64,000 bases of DNA from Streptomyces sp. NBRC 110611 (GCF_001590865.1 NZ_BBUY01000012.1:124001-188000); one strand, 5' to 3'. Shown: positions 50,153 through 58,703, numbered from the stretch's first letter. Notes: generated by a model from the sequence alone, not told the origin. Numbers and translations: made by a program.

Positions 50153-50917
50153 CTATCGCCGGGGGCCGCCGCCTTCGCCGCCCGCCCCCGCGGCTTCGGG
50201 GGCTCGCCGCCGCCGGCGCTGCCACACCTCCCAGGCGCCGGACACCACCAGCACCCCGAGGATCGCCGCGAGATGCTCCTTGCCGGCCAGGTTGTTCTTG
50301 ATGAACACCACCTCGAAGATCATCGCGAACACCACCAGCGCGGCGGTGAACCACGCCCGGTAGCGCCAGCAGACGAAGACCGCCAGCCCCACCACGGCCG
50401 CCGACGGCCCGGTGTCGGTGGCGTACTTGTCCGCGTCGGGCAGCCCGACGGGGCTCTGCGGGCCGATCCAGATGCCGATCCGCGCGTACATCGTCCCGCA
50501 GAGCGTGGCCACGTACGCGATCAGCAGCGTCTGCCGCCGGCCCACACAGATCTCCGCGATCCCGAAGACGACCAGGATCTGGGCCAGCGCGCCCCACACC
50601 GGAAGGTCCAGCGCCGGCACGAACAGCGACAGCGGGGTGCGCAGCAGCGCCACCCACAGGTGCTCCCAGGCCTGGATGGCGCCGATGTCCTGGACCGTCC
50701 GATAGCCCCAGGCCTGGTTCTGGACGAACTGGAAGACCACCGTGAGGCAGATCGCGGTGAGCGTCAGCGGAATCGCCCGCAGCTTCTTCGCGGCCAGCGC
50801 GGACCGCACCGTCCCGAAGAGCGGGCCCCACTCGGCCCGCGCGGCACGGCGCAGGACGGACTCCTCCCGCCGCCGCGGCGCGGGTGCCACCCGCCGCCCC
50901 GCCCCAGCCGAGCTCAT
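50153..50917 (-). CDS. Rhomboid-like membrane protein coupled to an MprF-like gene
   Basis: This 254-residue protein has about six membrane helices. A basic N-terminus (RRREESVLRRAARAEWG) is followed by LPLTLTAICLTVVF, then PVWGALAQILVVFGIAEICVG. Then comes DTGPSAAVVGLAVFVCW, which offers a G-x-S serine, and after two helices GKEHLAAILGVLV, which offers a histidine in the last helix. This is the rhomboid layout, though weaker than in the protein at 15189. Its ATG overlaps the stop of the MprF-like gene by 4 bases (ATGA), indicating translational coupling. Confidence 0.72.
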   Translation of the reverse strand: MSSAGAGRRVAPAPRRREESVLRRAARAEWGPLFGTVRSALAAKKLRAIPLTLTAICLTVVFQFVQNQAWGYRTVQDIGAIQAWEHLWVALLRTPLSLFVPALDLPVWGALAQILVVFGIAEICVGRRQTLLIAYVATLCGTMYARIGIWIGPQSPVGLPDADKYATDTGPSAAVVGLAVFVCWRYRAWFTAALVVFAMIFEVVFIKNNLAGKEHLAAILGVLVVSGAWEVWQRRRRRAPEAAGAGGEGGGPRR

Positions 50918-52710
50918 CTCACGTTCTCCAGGTGCTTGCGGCCGAGCCACTTGGGCAGACCGGGTGCTTCCAGAAAGCCTTCCGCGCGGGCGGCGGCGAG
51001 ACCGATCCGCAGCACATCGGTGCTCTTTTCGAAGAGCATGTACCGCGGCTCCCAGATCGGCCGGTATTTCGCGTTGGCGCGATAGAGCGATTCGATCTGC
51101 CACCACCGCGAGAAGAAACCGAGCAGTGAGCGCCACAGGCGCAGCACCGGGCCCGCGCCGAGCCGCGCACCGCGTTCGAAGACGGAACGGAACATCGCGA
51201 AGTTCAGTGAGAGCTGAGTGACCTCCACCTCGTTCGCACGCTGGATCAGCTGCAGGACCATGAACTCGATCAGCCCGTTGTCGGAGTCGCGGTCCCGCCG
51301 CATCAGGTCCAGCGAAAGGCCCCGCGCGCCCCACGGGACGAAGCTGAGCAGCGCCCGCGGCGTGCCGTCGGCGTCGGAGCACTCCAGCATCACGCACCGC
51401 CCGTCCGCCGGATCGCCGAGCCGGCCCAGCGCCATCGAGAAGCCGCGCTCGGTCTCCCCGTCCCGCCACTCGTCGGCCCGCCGCAGCAGGCGGTCCATCT
51501 CGTCCGCGGGGATGTCCTCGTGCCGCCGGATCCGGACGGTGTAGCCGGCCCGCTGGACGCGGTGGTGCGCTTGCCGCACGCTGCGCATCGCCCGGCCTTC
51601 GAGGGTGAACTTCGCGGTCTCCACGATCGCCTCGTCACCGAGCTCCAGCGCGTCCAGGCCGTGCCGGGCGTAGATGGTGCCGCCCGCCTCGCTCGCGCCC
51701 ATCACGGCCGGCGTCCAGCCGTGCTCCCGGGCCTCGGCCAGCCACACCTCGATCGCCCCCGGCCAGGCCTCGGGGTCGCCCAGCGGATCGCCGGAGGCCA
51801 GCGACACCCCGCCCACCACGCGGTACGTGACGGCCGCCTTCCCGCTGGGGGAGAACAGCACGCTCTTGTCCCGGCGCAGCGCGAAGTAGCCCAGCGAGTC
51901 GCGGTCGCCGTGCCGGGCGAGCAGCGCGCGCAGCCGTTCCTCGTCGTCCCCGCTGATCGGCTCGGTGCTGCGTACCGACCGGAACGCCGCGAACAGCACC
52001 GCCACCAGCAACAGCGTGCTCAGCACATTGATCGTGGCATTGGCCCAGTTCGGGGTGGCGATCCCGGGGAAGTCCCGGTCGTCGCCGGCCAGCCACACCA
52101 GCCGCATCAGGCCGTACCCCCAGCGCTGCGCGAACGTCGACGAGGCGGGCTGCGCGGTGTTGGTGACGGTCACCAGCAGCGCCGCCAGCAGCGAGGCGAC
52201 CGGCAGGCCGACGGCCGCGACCACCGCCGCCAGCTTGGGGTTCGCGCGGTCGCCCCTGGCGTCGAACTCCCGCCGGCCGGCCACCAGCGCGCCCGCGAAC
52301 ACCAGCGTCGCCAGCAGCGACACCCAGTTCTGCGGATGCGAACGGAACCCGGAGTCCACCACCAGCGCCGCACCGAACAGCAGCGACAGCAGCCCGGACA
52401 GCACCAGGTTCAGGATCCACGCCGCCCGCTTGCGGCGCCGCAGGGCCACCGCCATCAGCAGCGAGAAACCGCCGGACGCGAAGCCGGCCGTCAGCAGATA
52501 CGGCGTGACGTACTCGTCGACGTTGTGCCGGCGGATGTCGTTGCCGAACGACACCCACACCGCGCCCAGCAGGTTGAGGAAGGTGACCATGCGCAGATAC
52601 CAGATGCCGAACCCGGCGCCGCGCCGCGACCAGGGGCCACGGCGGTCTTCTTGACGGTCCTCGTCCTGCTGTGGACGGCCGTGCTGCGGACGGCCCTGGT
52701 CCCGGCTCAC
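50914..52710 (-). CDS. MprF-like phosphatidylglycerol lysyltransferase-domain protein (DUF2156)
   Basis: This encodes 598 residues. The N-terminal ~270 residues have six membrane helices, fewer than the 14 of full MprF. The C-terminal ~320 residues form the paired GNAT fold of DUF2156: YFALRRDKSVLFSPSGKAAVTYRV, VSLASGDPLGD, MGASEAGGTIYARHGL, RRADEWRDGETERGFSMALGRLGD and LSLDLMRRDRDSDNGLIEFM. Such enzymes transfer an amino acid from tRNA to phosphatidylglycerol, lowering membrane charge and raising resistance to cationic peptides. The GTG at 52710 has GGGAGA upstream. The substrate amino acid is not known. Confidence 0.85.
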   Translation of the reverse strand: MSRDQGRPQHGRPQQDEDRQEDRRGPWSRRGAGFGIWYLRMVTFLNLLGAVWVSFGNDIRRHNVDEYVTPYLLTAGFASGGFSLLMAVALRRRKRAAWILNLVLSGLLSLLFGAALVVDSGFRSHPQNWVSLLATLVFAGALVAGRREFDARGDRANPKLAAVVAAVGLPVASLLAALLVTVTNTAQPASSTFAQRWGYGLMRLVWLAGDDRDFPGIATPNWANATINVLSTLLLVAVLFAAFRSVRSTEPISGDDEERLRALLARHGDRDSLGYFALRRDKSVLFSPSGKAAVTYRVVGGVSLASGDPLGDPEAWPGAIEVWLAEAREHGWTPAVMGASEAGGTIYARHGLDALELGDEAIVETAKFTLEGRAMRSVRQAHHRVQRAGYTVRIRRHEDIPADEMDRLLRRADEWRDGETERGFSMALGRLGDPADGRCVMLECSDADGTPRALLSFVPWGARGLSLDLMRRDRDSDNGLIEFMVLQLIQRANEVEVTQLSLNFAMFRSVFERGARLGAGPVLRLWRSLLGFFSRWWQIESLYRANAKYRPIWEPRYMLFEKSTDVLRIGLAAARAEGFLEAPGLPKWLGRKHLENVR

Positions 52711-52791
52711 GCGATGTCTCCCACAAAAACGTATGACGGCGGATTTCATGGGACGTCGCCGGACTCCGGCCGCGGTCGGCCGGCGCCTCGA

Positions 52792-53838
52792 TCAGTCGCG
52801 TTCGGGCAGCTCTGCCGCCAGGGCCGCGGCCGCCTGCACCAATGGCAGGGCGAGCAGCGCCCCCGTCCCCTCGCCAGCAGTGACGCCGTGGTCGAGCAGA
52901 GGGTTGAGTGCGATCCGGTCCAGCGCCTTGGCCTGGGCCGGCTCGCCGCTCGCCTGGCCCGCCAGCCACCAGTCCGGCGCCCGGAACGCCACCCGCTGCG
53001 CCACCAGCGCACAGGCCGCCGAGACCACCCCGTCCAGGATCACCGGCGTCCGGCGCACCGCGCTCTGCAGCAGGAAGCCGGTGATCGCGGCCAGATCCGC
53101 GCCGCCGGCCGCGGCCAGCAGCTCCAGCTGGTCGCCGAGCACCGGCCGCGCCCGGCGCAGCGCGTCCCGGATCGCCGCGCACTTGCGCATCCACGCCAGA
53201 TCGTCGATCCCCGCCCCGCCCCGCCCGGTGACCACCGACGCGTCCGTACCGCACAGCGCGGCGATCAGCGTGCTCGCGGCCGTCGTCCCGCCGACGCTCA
53301 GATCGCCCAGCACCACCAGGTCGGTGCCGGTGTCCGCCTCCTCGTCCGCGATCGCCATCCCGGCCCGGAACGCCGCCTCGGCCTCCTCGGCGGTCAGCGC
53401 GTCCTCGACGTCGATCCGCCCCGAGCCGCGCCGCACCCGGTGGCGGGTGACCTCCGCGGGCAGCTCCTCCGGGTCGCAGTCCACGGCCATGTCGACCACC
53501 CGCACCCCCGCGCCCGCGCGACGGGCCAGCACCGCGGCCGGGCTCGCCCCGTCCAGCACGGCCCGTACGAGGTCCTTGGTGCCGCCGGCCGGCCGGGCCG
53601 AGACCCCCAGCTCCGCCACCCCGTGATCGCCCGCGAACAGCAGCACCCGCGGCCGCTCGACGGGCCGCACCGGCACCCGCTGCTGCGCCGCCGCCAGCCA
53701 CTCGCCCAGCTCGTCGAGCCGGCCGAGCGCCCCCGGCGGCACGGCCAGCCGCGCCCGCCGCTCCTCGGCGTCGCGGCGCACCCCGCCGTCCGGGCGCTCG
53801 ATCAGTTGGGCGAAGTCATCGAGGTTCAGGCTGCTCAT
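52792..53838 (-). CDS. cobT: Nicotinate-nucleotide-dimethylbenzimidazole phosphoribosyltransferase
   Basis: This 348-residue enzyme makes alpha-ribazole phosphate, the lower ligand of cobalamin. Visible strings are PPGALGRLDELGEWLAA, VLLFAGDHGVAELGVSARP, VVLGDLSVGGTTAASTLIA, GRGGAGIDDLAWMRKCAAI, VILDGVVSAACALVA and the C-terminal GEGTGALLALPLV with the family's catalytic Glu. It is part of the minus-strand cob cluster. I found no cobalamin-riboswitch B12 box upstream. Confidence 0.95.
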   Translation of the reverse strand: MSSLNLDDFAQLIERPDGGVRRDAEERRARLAVPPGALGRLDELGEWLAAAQQRVPVRPVERPRVLLFAGDHGVAELGVSARPAGGTKDLVRAVLDGASPAAVLARRAGAGVRVVDMAVDCDPEELPAEVTRHRVRRGSGRIDVEDALTAEEAEAAFRAGMAIADEEADTGTDLVVLGDLSVGGTTAASTLIAALCGTDASVVTGRGGAGIDDLAWMRKCAAIRDALRRARPVLGDQLELLAAAGGADLAAITGFLLQSAVRRTPVILDGVVSAACALVAQRVAFRAPDWWLAGQASGEPAQAKALDRIALNPLLDHGVTAGEGTGALLALPLVQAAAALAAELPERD

Positions 53839-53961
53839 TGGCGGCAGATTACCGGCAATACGTTCGGCATGCGGCAGGGTTGCCGGGCCGGACGGGCCGG
53901 TCCGGCGGCCGACCCCGGGGCGGACGCCGCAGACCGGACGCCGCGGACCACCGGTCAGGGG

Positions 53962-54534
53962 TCATGCCGCCGGACCGGCCCCGTCACCGCGCCGGGTCCC
54001 CGCGGTACGGCGTCGCTCCGCCGCGAACCGGACCTCCCACACCACCGGCCGCAGCGCCCGCAGCACCGGCAGGCGGTGCCGCGGCCCGGCCGGCCGCCGG
54101 GTGCGTACCGCCGCGACGCCCGGATGCGCGTCCGCCAGACCGGCCGCCCACCACGACGGCGCGTCAAAGACCAGCGCACCACCGGGGAACCGCTCCGCGC
54201 ACGCCGCCACCAGGGCGCGCACGGCGGGCCGCGGCAGCCGCGTCAGCACCCCCGGCGCGGTGACGACGACCCCGCGCCACGGCTCCCGCACCGCGTCCAG
54301 CCAGCCGTGGCCGCCCGTCGCGCAGGCGACCGTCCGCCGCCGGGCGCCGTCCGGCAGCAGCATCCGGCGCAGCGCGGCGGTCTCCGGTGGCACCACCGTC
54401 AGCCAGGTCAGGCGGCCGTTGTCCAGCCGCCAGAAGCCGTTCTCCAGCCCTTCGCCGAGGGCGATCACCGTCGCGTCCGGATGCCGCGCCAGATAGGCGC
54501 GCACCACCGCGTCGGTCGGATCGGTTGCGGTCAC
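53962..54534 (-). CDS. Shortened TcmP/PPM1-type methyltransferase-like protein
   Basis: This encodes 190 residues. VIALGEGLENGFWRLDNGRLTWLTV and PPETAALRRMLLPDGARRR resemble the SAM-binding middle of TcmP/Ppm1-type methyltransferases (consensus LGAGLDTR...DLP). GVVVTAPGVLTRL and RFPGGALVFDAPSWW match the later strands. Proteins of the family are usually about 270 residues; here the N-terminal ~70 residues are absent. The start (GTG at 54534) has no clear ribosome binding site, so this may be a decaying gene or use an upstream start. It lies between cobU and cobT, in the same direction. Confidence 0.55.
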   Translation of the reverse strand: MTATDPTDAVVRAYLARHPDATVIALGEGLENGFWRLDNGRLTWLTVVPPETAALRRMLLPDGARRRTVACATGGHGWLDAVREPWRGVVVTAPGVLTRLPRPAVRALVAACAERFPGGALVFDAPSWWAAGLADAHPGVAAVRTRRPAGPRHRLPVLRALRPVVWEVRFAAERRRTAGTRRGDGAGPAA

Positions 54535-54576
54535 GGGTCAAGGGCACCCGGCGCCACGCCGCCGGGGCAAGCGGAC

Positions 54577-54653
54577 ACGGGCCCTGACGGGCTGCCGTTC
54601 AGCCGCGCAGCGCAACCACGGGCCCCGTCAGGGCCCGTTCAGCCGCGCAGCGC
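54577..54653. repeat. Inverted and direct repeats at the cobU stop codon
   Basis: ACGGGCCCTGACGGG (54577-54591) and its perfect inverse (54624-54638) could form a terminator. In addition CCGTTCAGCCGCGCAGCGC occurs at 54595-54613 and 54635-54653. The second copy contains the cobU stop and last codons, so the gene end has been duplicated 40 bases downstream. Confidence 0.8.
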
Positions 54654-55955
54654 GAGCGCCTGCCCGGCCACCACCAGCAGCACCTGCTCGCACTCCGCGC
54701 CGAACGCCGCGTTCAGCCGCCCCAGCTCGTCGCGGAACCGGCGGCCCGCCGCGGTCGCCGGCACCACCCCCGACCCGACCTCGTTGCTGACCGCCACCAC
54801 CGGCCGGTGCGTCGCCCGCACCGCCGCCACCAGCGCATCGGTCCGCTCGTGCAGCGCTCGCCGGCCCCCGGCCTCCCAGGCCGCCTCGTCCCACGCCCCG
54901 ACCTCGTCCATCGCGTGCGTCAGCCAGAGCGCCAGACAGTCGATGAGCAGCGGGGCGGTACCGCCGCCCGGCCGCCCGGTACCGCCGCCCGGCCGCCCGG
55001 CACCGGCGCCCGCACCGGCTCCCGGGGCCTCCGCACCCTCCGCGCCCTCCAGCAGCGGCACCAGGTCGCAGGTCTCGACGGTCCGCCACCCGCTGGGCCG
55101 CCGCTCGCGGTGCAGCGCGATCCGCTCGGCCCACTCCGCGTCGCCGCCCCGGGTGCCCCCGGTCGCCACGTACACCACGTCGGGGAAGGCCGCCAGCCGC
55201 CGCTCCGCCTCCACCGACTTCCCGCTGCGCGCCCCGCCCAGCACCAGCGTGCGCCGGGGCAGATCCGGTACCGCGTGATACTCCCCGACCACCAGTGAGC
55301 TGCCGTCCGGCACCGTACGGGCGCCCACCGCGGCCAGCCTCCGGTGCAGCTCGGGCCCCGGCGGCACACCGTGGTCGATATGCACCGCGACCACATCCGT
55401 CGCCGCGTCCACCGCCCCGCCCGCCCGCAGCCGGGCCAGCGCGTCCGGCCGCCCCAGCACATCGAGCAGCAACAGGTCGTACGGCCCGTCCCCGGCCGGG
55501 CCTTCGGCACCGGCGTGGGACGGGCCGTTGCCGTCCAGCCCGGCCGGCGCCGCACCCGGCGGCAGATACAGCAGGCGCTCGCCGTCCGGGCCGGAGACCT
55601 CGTACCCGGTACCGGGGATGTCCACGGCGACGGCCCGCACCCGGTGCCCGTCCAGCAGCGCCAGCTCCCGCGCATCGGCGACCCGGCCCGGTGTGGGCAG
55701 CCCGGCCGGCACCTCCATCGCCGGTCCGTCGTGCGGATGGGAGAGCAGCACCTGCCGGACGCCGGTCAGCGACTTTCCGGCCCGGGCGGCCGCGAACGCC
55801 GGGCCCGGCGTCAGATCGAGCAGCAGCGCACCGTCGACGAGCAGTGCGGTCGCCGCCCGCGCCTCGTCGCCGACGGCGGTCGCACAGGCGGCGCACGGGC
55901 AGTCCGGACGCGGCAGCCCCCGCGGGGCCCCGGTGCCGAGCAGAGTCACATCCAC
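54639..55955 (-). CDS. cobU: MBL-like / adenosylcobinamide kinase-guanylyltransferase fusion
   Basis: This encodes 438 residues. The C-terminal ~180 residues are CobU: P-loop TLVLGGARSGKSVEAERRL, VVYVATGGTRGGDAEWAERIALHRERRP, LLIDCLALWLTHAM and VAVSNEVGSGVVPATAAGR. CobU phosphorylates and guanylylates adenosylcobinamide. The N-terminal ~250 residues resemble a metallo-beta-lactamase fold (VTLLGTGAPRGLPRPDCPCAAC; QVLLSHPHDGPA) in which the metal-binding HxHxDH is not intact. A GRPGGGT repeat lies in the kinase part. Start GTG at 55955. This fusion is usual in streptomycetes. Confidence 0.85.
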   Translation of the reverse strand: MDVTLLGTGAPRGLPRPDCPCAACATAVGDEARAATALLVDGALLLDLTPGPAFAAARAGKSLTGVRQVLLSHPHDGPAMEVPAGLPTPGRVADARELALLDGHRVRAVAVDIPGTGYEVSGPDGERLLYLPPGAAPAGLDGNGPSHAGAEGPAGDGPYDLLLLDVLGRPDALARLRAGGAVDAATDVVAVHIDHGVPPGPELHRRLAAVGARTVPDGSSLVVGEYHAVPDLPRRTLVLGGARSGKSVEAERRLAAFPDVVYVATGGTRGGDAEWAERIALHRERRPSGWRTVETCDLVPLLEGAEGAEAPGAGAGAGAGRPGGGTGRPGGGTAPLLIDCLALWLTHAMDEVGAWDEAAWEAGGRRALHERTDALVAAVRATHRPVVAVSNEVGSGVVPATAAGRRFRDELGRLNAAFGAECEQVLLVVAGQALALRG

Positions 55956-56214
55956 ACCGCCGAGTTTCTCGCGTCGCTCCCCGGTGGGCGCGGCGGGGGC
56001 ACCTCTCGACACGGCCAGTCCGGTGCGGCATGTTCCCGTATGGCGGGGTGGGGCAGGGCGGAGCGCAAGCAGCAACGGCTCCTGCCCGGGCTCACCACGA
56101 CGCACGGGAATACGGCCGATAGGCTGCCGATCAGCACGGAAGCACGACAGGGCGGGGTGCGCCGAGCGCGGTCCGCCTGGCACACACGTACCCGGTGGGA
56201 TCCAGGAGGCGTAC

Positions 56215-56424
56215 ATGGCGTGGACGTGGCGGTTCGAGAAGGCCGACGGTACGGAGACGGAGCCGGCCGTGGAACCCGAGGAATTCACCACGCAGGGCGA
56301 CGCGGAGACCTGGATCGGCGAGCAGTGGCGGGCGCTCCTCGACGGCGGTGTCGACCGCGTGACGCTGTTCGAGGACGGCGCGGAGATCTATCCGATGAGC
56401 CTGCAGGCGGCCGCGGAGGACTGA
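56215..56424 (+). CDS. Small conserved actinobacterial protein
   Basis: This 69-residue protein starts MAWTWRFEKADGTETEPAV at an ATG at 56215, with CCAGGAGGCG upstream. A short alpha/beta pattern follows: EEFTTQGDAETWIGEQWRALLDGGVDRVTLFED, ending IYPMSLQAAAED. It has a high content of acidic residues, no signal and no membrane helix. It is divergent from cobU. The stop lies in a 23-bp repeat. The function is unknown. Confidence 0.8.
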   Translation: MAWTWRFEKADGTETEPAVEPEEFTTQGDAETWIGEQWRALLDGGVDRVTLFEDGAEIYPMSLQAAAED

Positions 56425-56480
56425 GAACGAGAACCGCGGAGGACTGAGCGGGAGAACCGCGGAGGACGAGGGCTGAGAAC
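56413..56480. repeat. 23-bp tandem repeat across the stop codon of the small gene
   Basis: Units start at 56413, 56436 and 56459, each beginning GCGGAGGACTGA or a close variant. The first includes the stop of the gene, and the second repeats that stop in the same context. Confidence 0.88.
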
Positions 56481-56482
56481 GG

Positions 56483-56517
56483 CGCCGGGCCGGTCCCGAG
56501 AGGGGACCGGCCCGGCG
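56483..56517. terminator. Bidirectional terminator between the small gene and DUF3043
   Basis: CGCCGGGCCGGTCCC (56483-56497) pairs perfectly with GGGACCGGCCCGGCG (56503-56517) around a 5-base loop. It lies between two converging genes. Confidence 0.92.
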
Positions 56518-56544
56518 TCACGACGTACCGTGGAGCACCGCGGA

Positions 56545-57141
56545 CTACGGCCGCTGCCCCCGCTTGACCTGCGGCTTGGGCAGGCGCAGCCGCCGCATCT
56601 GCAGCGTGCGCATCACCGCGTACGGCTTCACGCCCTTGAGGTTCTCGTTCGGGAACCGCTCCCGCAGCAGCTTGCCCAGACGGACCCAGATCAGCACCGA
56701 GTCGAGCACGATCAGCACGATGATCGCGAGCCACGCCAGCAGCGCGATGCTCTGGATCGACGGCACCCGGATCATGGTGAGCACCAGGATCACCACGGCC
56801 ATCGGCAGGAAGAACTCCGCGACGCTCCAGCGCGCGTCGACGTAGTCGCGGGCGAACCGGCGCACCGGCCCCTTGTCGCGGACCGGCAGGTACCGCTCGT
56901 CGCCGTTGGCCAGCGCCTCGCGCTGACGGGCCATGTCGGCGCGGCGGGCCTCCCGCTGGGCCTTCGCCGCCTCCTTGCGGTTGGCCGGCGTGTGCGCGCG
57001 GGTCCGGCGGTTCGCCTGGGCCTCACTGCGCTTGGGCGTCGGGCGGCCCTTGGGGGCCTGCGGGTCGCGGGGCTGCTGGGGCTGGTCCGCGGTCACCTTG
57101 GCGGTCGCGGCCTGCTCATCCTTCGAACGGCTTCGGAACAC
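56545..57141 (-). CDS. DUF3043 membrane protein
   Basis: This encodes 198 residues. A long basic, glutamine-rich N-terminus (DQPQQPRDPQAPKGRPTPKR) leads to the DUF3043 core: DERYLPVRDKGPVRRFARDYVDARW. Two membrane helices follow (EFFLPMAVVILVLTMIRV and IALLAWLAIIVLIVLDSVLIW), then LRERFPNENLKGVKPYAVMR and a C-terminal basic tail. It starts at the GTG at 57141, with no strong ribosome binding site and possibly leaderless. The family is conserved across actinobacteria with no known function. Confidence 0.88.
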   Translation of the reverse strand: MFRSRSKDEQAATAKVTADQPQQPRDPQAPKGRPTPKRSEAQANRRTRAHTPANRKEAAKAQREARRADMARQREALANGDERYLPVRDKGPVRRFARDYVDARWSVAEFFLPMAVVILVLTMIRVPSIQSIALLAWLAIIVLIVLDSVLIWVRLGKLLRERFPNENLKGVKPYAVMRTLQMRRLRLPKPQVKRGQRP

Positions 57142-57501
57142 AATGCCCAAGGGTACGTGGTCGCGGTGCCCCGTCCAGGATCCGACGGCCACGATCCGGC
57201 AACGGCCCCCGCCCGCACACCGTGCCCGACCGGAGCAGCGCCCTGGACGGGACCCGTACGGAGCCCTGGCACGGCCCGGACGGAACCGGGAACACACCCG
57301 GGCAGAAGGGGCGGAGCACCCCGCTCCGGAGACCCCCTACTCCTCGCAGGGGAGGAGACGCACCGCGCGATCGTCCTGGAGGAGGAGCGCATCCGGGCGC
57401 GAACAGTGCGGTAATGGAACCAGGGCCCGTACTGTGGGGTCTGTAGATGTGCTGGAGCCGAAGCCCGAGGTGACTCGGTCAGAAGGGGGCGCGCGAGGCC
57501 C
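57142..57501. other. Intergenic region between DUF3043 and pspA
   Basis: No gene or clear hairpin seen. It must hold the divergent promoters of DUF3043 and pspA. AGAAGGGGG near 57480-57490 serves pspA. Confidence 0.4.
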
Positions 57502-58302
57502 ATGAGCGATGGTGTCATGAAGCGGATGGGGATGATCTTCCGCGCGAAGGCCAACAAGGCCCTGGACCGGGCCGAAGACCCGCGCGAGACCCTCGACTAC
57601 TCGTACCAGAAGCAGCTCGAACTGCTGCAGAAGGTACGCCGCGGCGTCGCCGACGTGGCGACCTCCCGCAAGCGCCTGGAGCTGCAGCTCAACCAGCTCC
57701 AGGGCCAGTCCGCCAAGCTGGAGGACCAGGGCCGCAAGGCGCTGGCGCTCGGCCGTGAGGATCTGGCCCGCGAGGCGCTGACCCGGCGCAGTGCGCTGCA
57801 GCAGCAGGTCACGGACCTGGAGACGCAGCACCAGACGCTGCAGGGCGAGGAGGAGAAGCTCACGCTGGCCGCGCAGCGGCTGCAGGCCAAGGTCGACGCC
57901 TTCCGCACGAAGAAGGAGACGATCAAGGCCACCTACACGGCCGCCCAGGCGCAGACCCGTATCGGCGAGGCGTTCTCCGGCATCTCCGAGGAGATGGGGG
58001 ACGTCGGCCTGGCGATCCAGCGTGCGGAGGACCGGACCGCGCAGCTCCAGGCCCGGGCCGGTGCCATCGACGAGCTGATGGCGTCCGGCGCGCTGGACGA
58101 CCCGTCGGGTATGGCCAAGGACGACATCACCGCCGAGCTGGACCGGCTCTCCGGCGGCAGCGATGTCGAGCTGGAGCTGCAGCGGATGAAGGCCGAGCTG
58201 GCGGGAGGCCCGTCGGCCGGCAAGCAGGCCATCGAGAGCGGCCAGGGCGGCCAGGCCCAGCCCGCCCCGCAGCAGGAACAGCCGCGTTTCGACAAGCAGT
58301 GA
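57502..58302 (+). CDS. pspA: PspA/IM30-family membrane-stress protein
   Basis: This 266-residue protein is almost entirely coiled coil. The conserved N-terminal amphipathic part RMGMIFRAKANKALDRAEDPRETLDYSYQKQ binds stressed membranes. Long helices rich in Gln/Glu/Leu follow, and the last ~40 residues are a Gly/Gln/Pro tail. PspA forms rods or rings that protect membrane integrity. In Streptomyces it is induced by cell-envelope stress. Two in-frame downstream ATGs exist, but MSDGVMKRMG is the usual start. It forms an operon with pspAA. Confidence 0.95.
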   Translation: MSDGVMKRMGMIFRAKANKALDRAEDPRETLDYSYQKQLELLQKVRRGVADVATSRKRLELQLNQLQGQSAKLEDQGRKALALGREDLAREALTRRSALQQQVTDLETQHQTLQGEEEKLTLAAQRLQAKVDAFRTKKETIKATYTAAQAQTRIGEAFSGISEEMGDVGLAIQRAEDRTAQLQARAGAIDELMASGALDDPSGMAKDDITAELDRLSGGSDVELELQRMKAELAGGPSAGKQAIESGQGGQAQPAPQQEQPRFDKQ

Positions 58303-58424
58303 CGGCCGGCGGCGGCTAGCCTCACAGGGGCCCCTACAGGGACCGCGGACAGGGACCGCTCGCTCAGACCGACTGCCGGGATCGCTCACTGGGATCGTCG
58401 GGACACCGGACAAGGGAGACCGTC

Positions 58425-58703
58425 GTGATCGTACGGATCATGGGGGAGGGCCAGGTGAAGGTGGCCGATTCCCACTTCATCGAGCTCAACAAGCTGGACG
58501 ACGAGCTGCTCGACGAGATGGAGGGCGGCGATCAGGAGGGCTTCCGGCGCACGCTCGGTGCCCTGCTGGAGGCGGTACGCCGACTGGGCGAGCCTCTGCC
58601 GGACGACGCCCTGGAGCCGTCGGAGCTGATCCTCCCGCCCGAGTCCGCCTCGCTCGAAGAGGTACGCGAGATGCTCGGCGACGACGGCCTGATCCCGGGC
58701 TGA
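58425..58703 (+). CDS. PspA-associated protein PspAA
   Basis: This 92-residue protein reads MIVRIMGEGQVKVADSHFIEL at the start, then LNKLDDELLDEMEGGDQEGF and ends EEVREMLGDDGLIPG. The pattern is that of the PspAA family always found beside PspA in actinobacteria. It lies 122 bases after pspA and starts at a GTG with AGGGAGACC upstream. It probably modulates PspA assembly. A strong terminator follows. Confidence 0.93.
   Translation: MIVRIMGEGQVKVADSHFIELNKLDDELLDEMEGGDQEGFRRTLGALLEAVRRLGEPLPDDALEPSELILPPESASLEEVREMLGDDGLIPG

Noticed and set aside
51520..55278. Very long open frame on the plus strand across the cob cluster
   Set aside because: It is antisense to well-supported cobU, cobT and MprF-like genes and has Arg/Pro/Ala-rich, motif-free sequence, as expected for opposite-strand frames in high-G+C DNA.
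49140..56214. Cobalamin riboswitch in the cob cluster
   Set aside because: I looked for a B12-box-like sequence upstream of cobU, cobT and cobS and found none.
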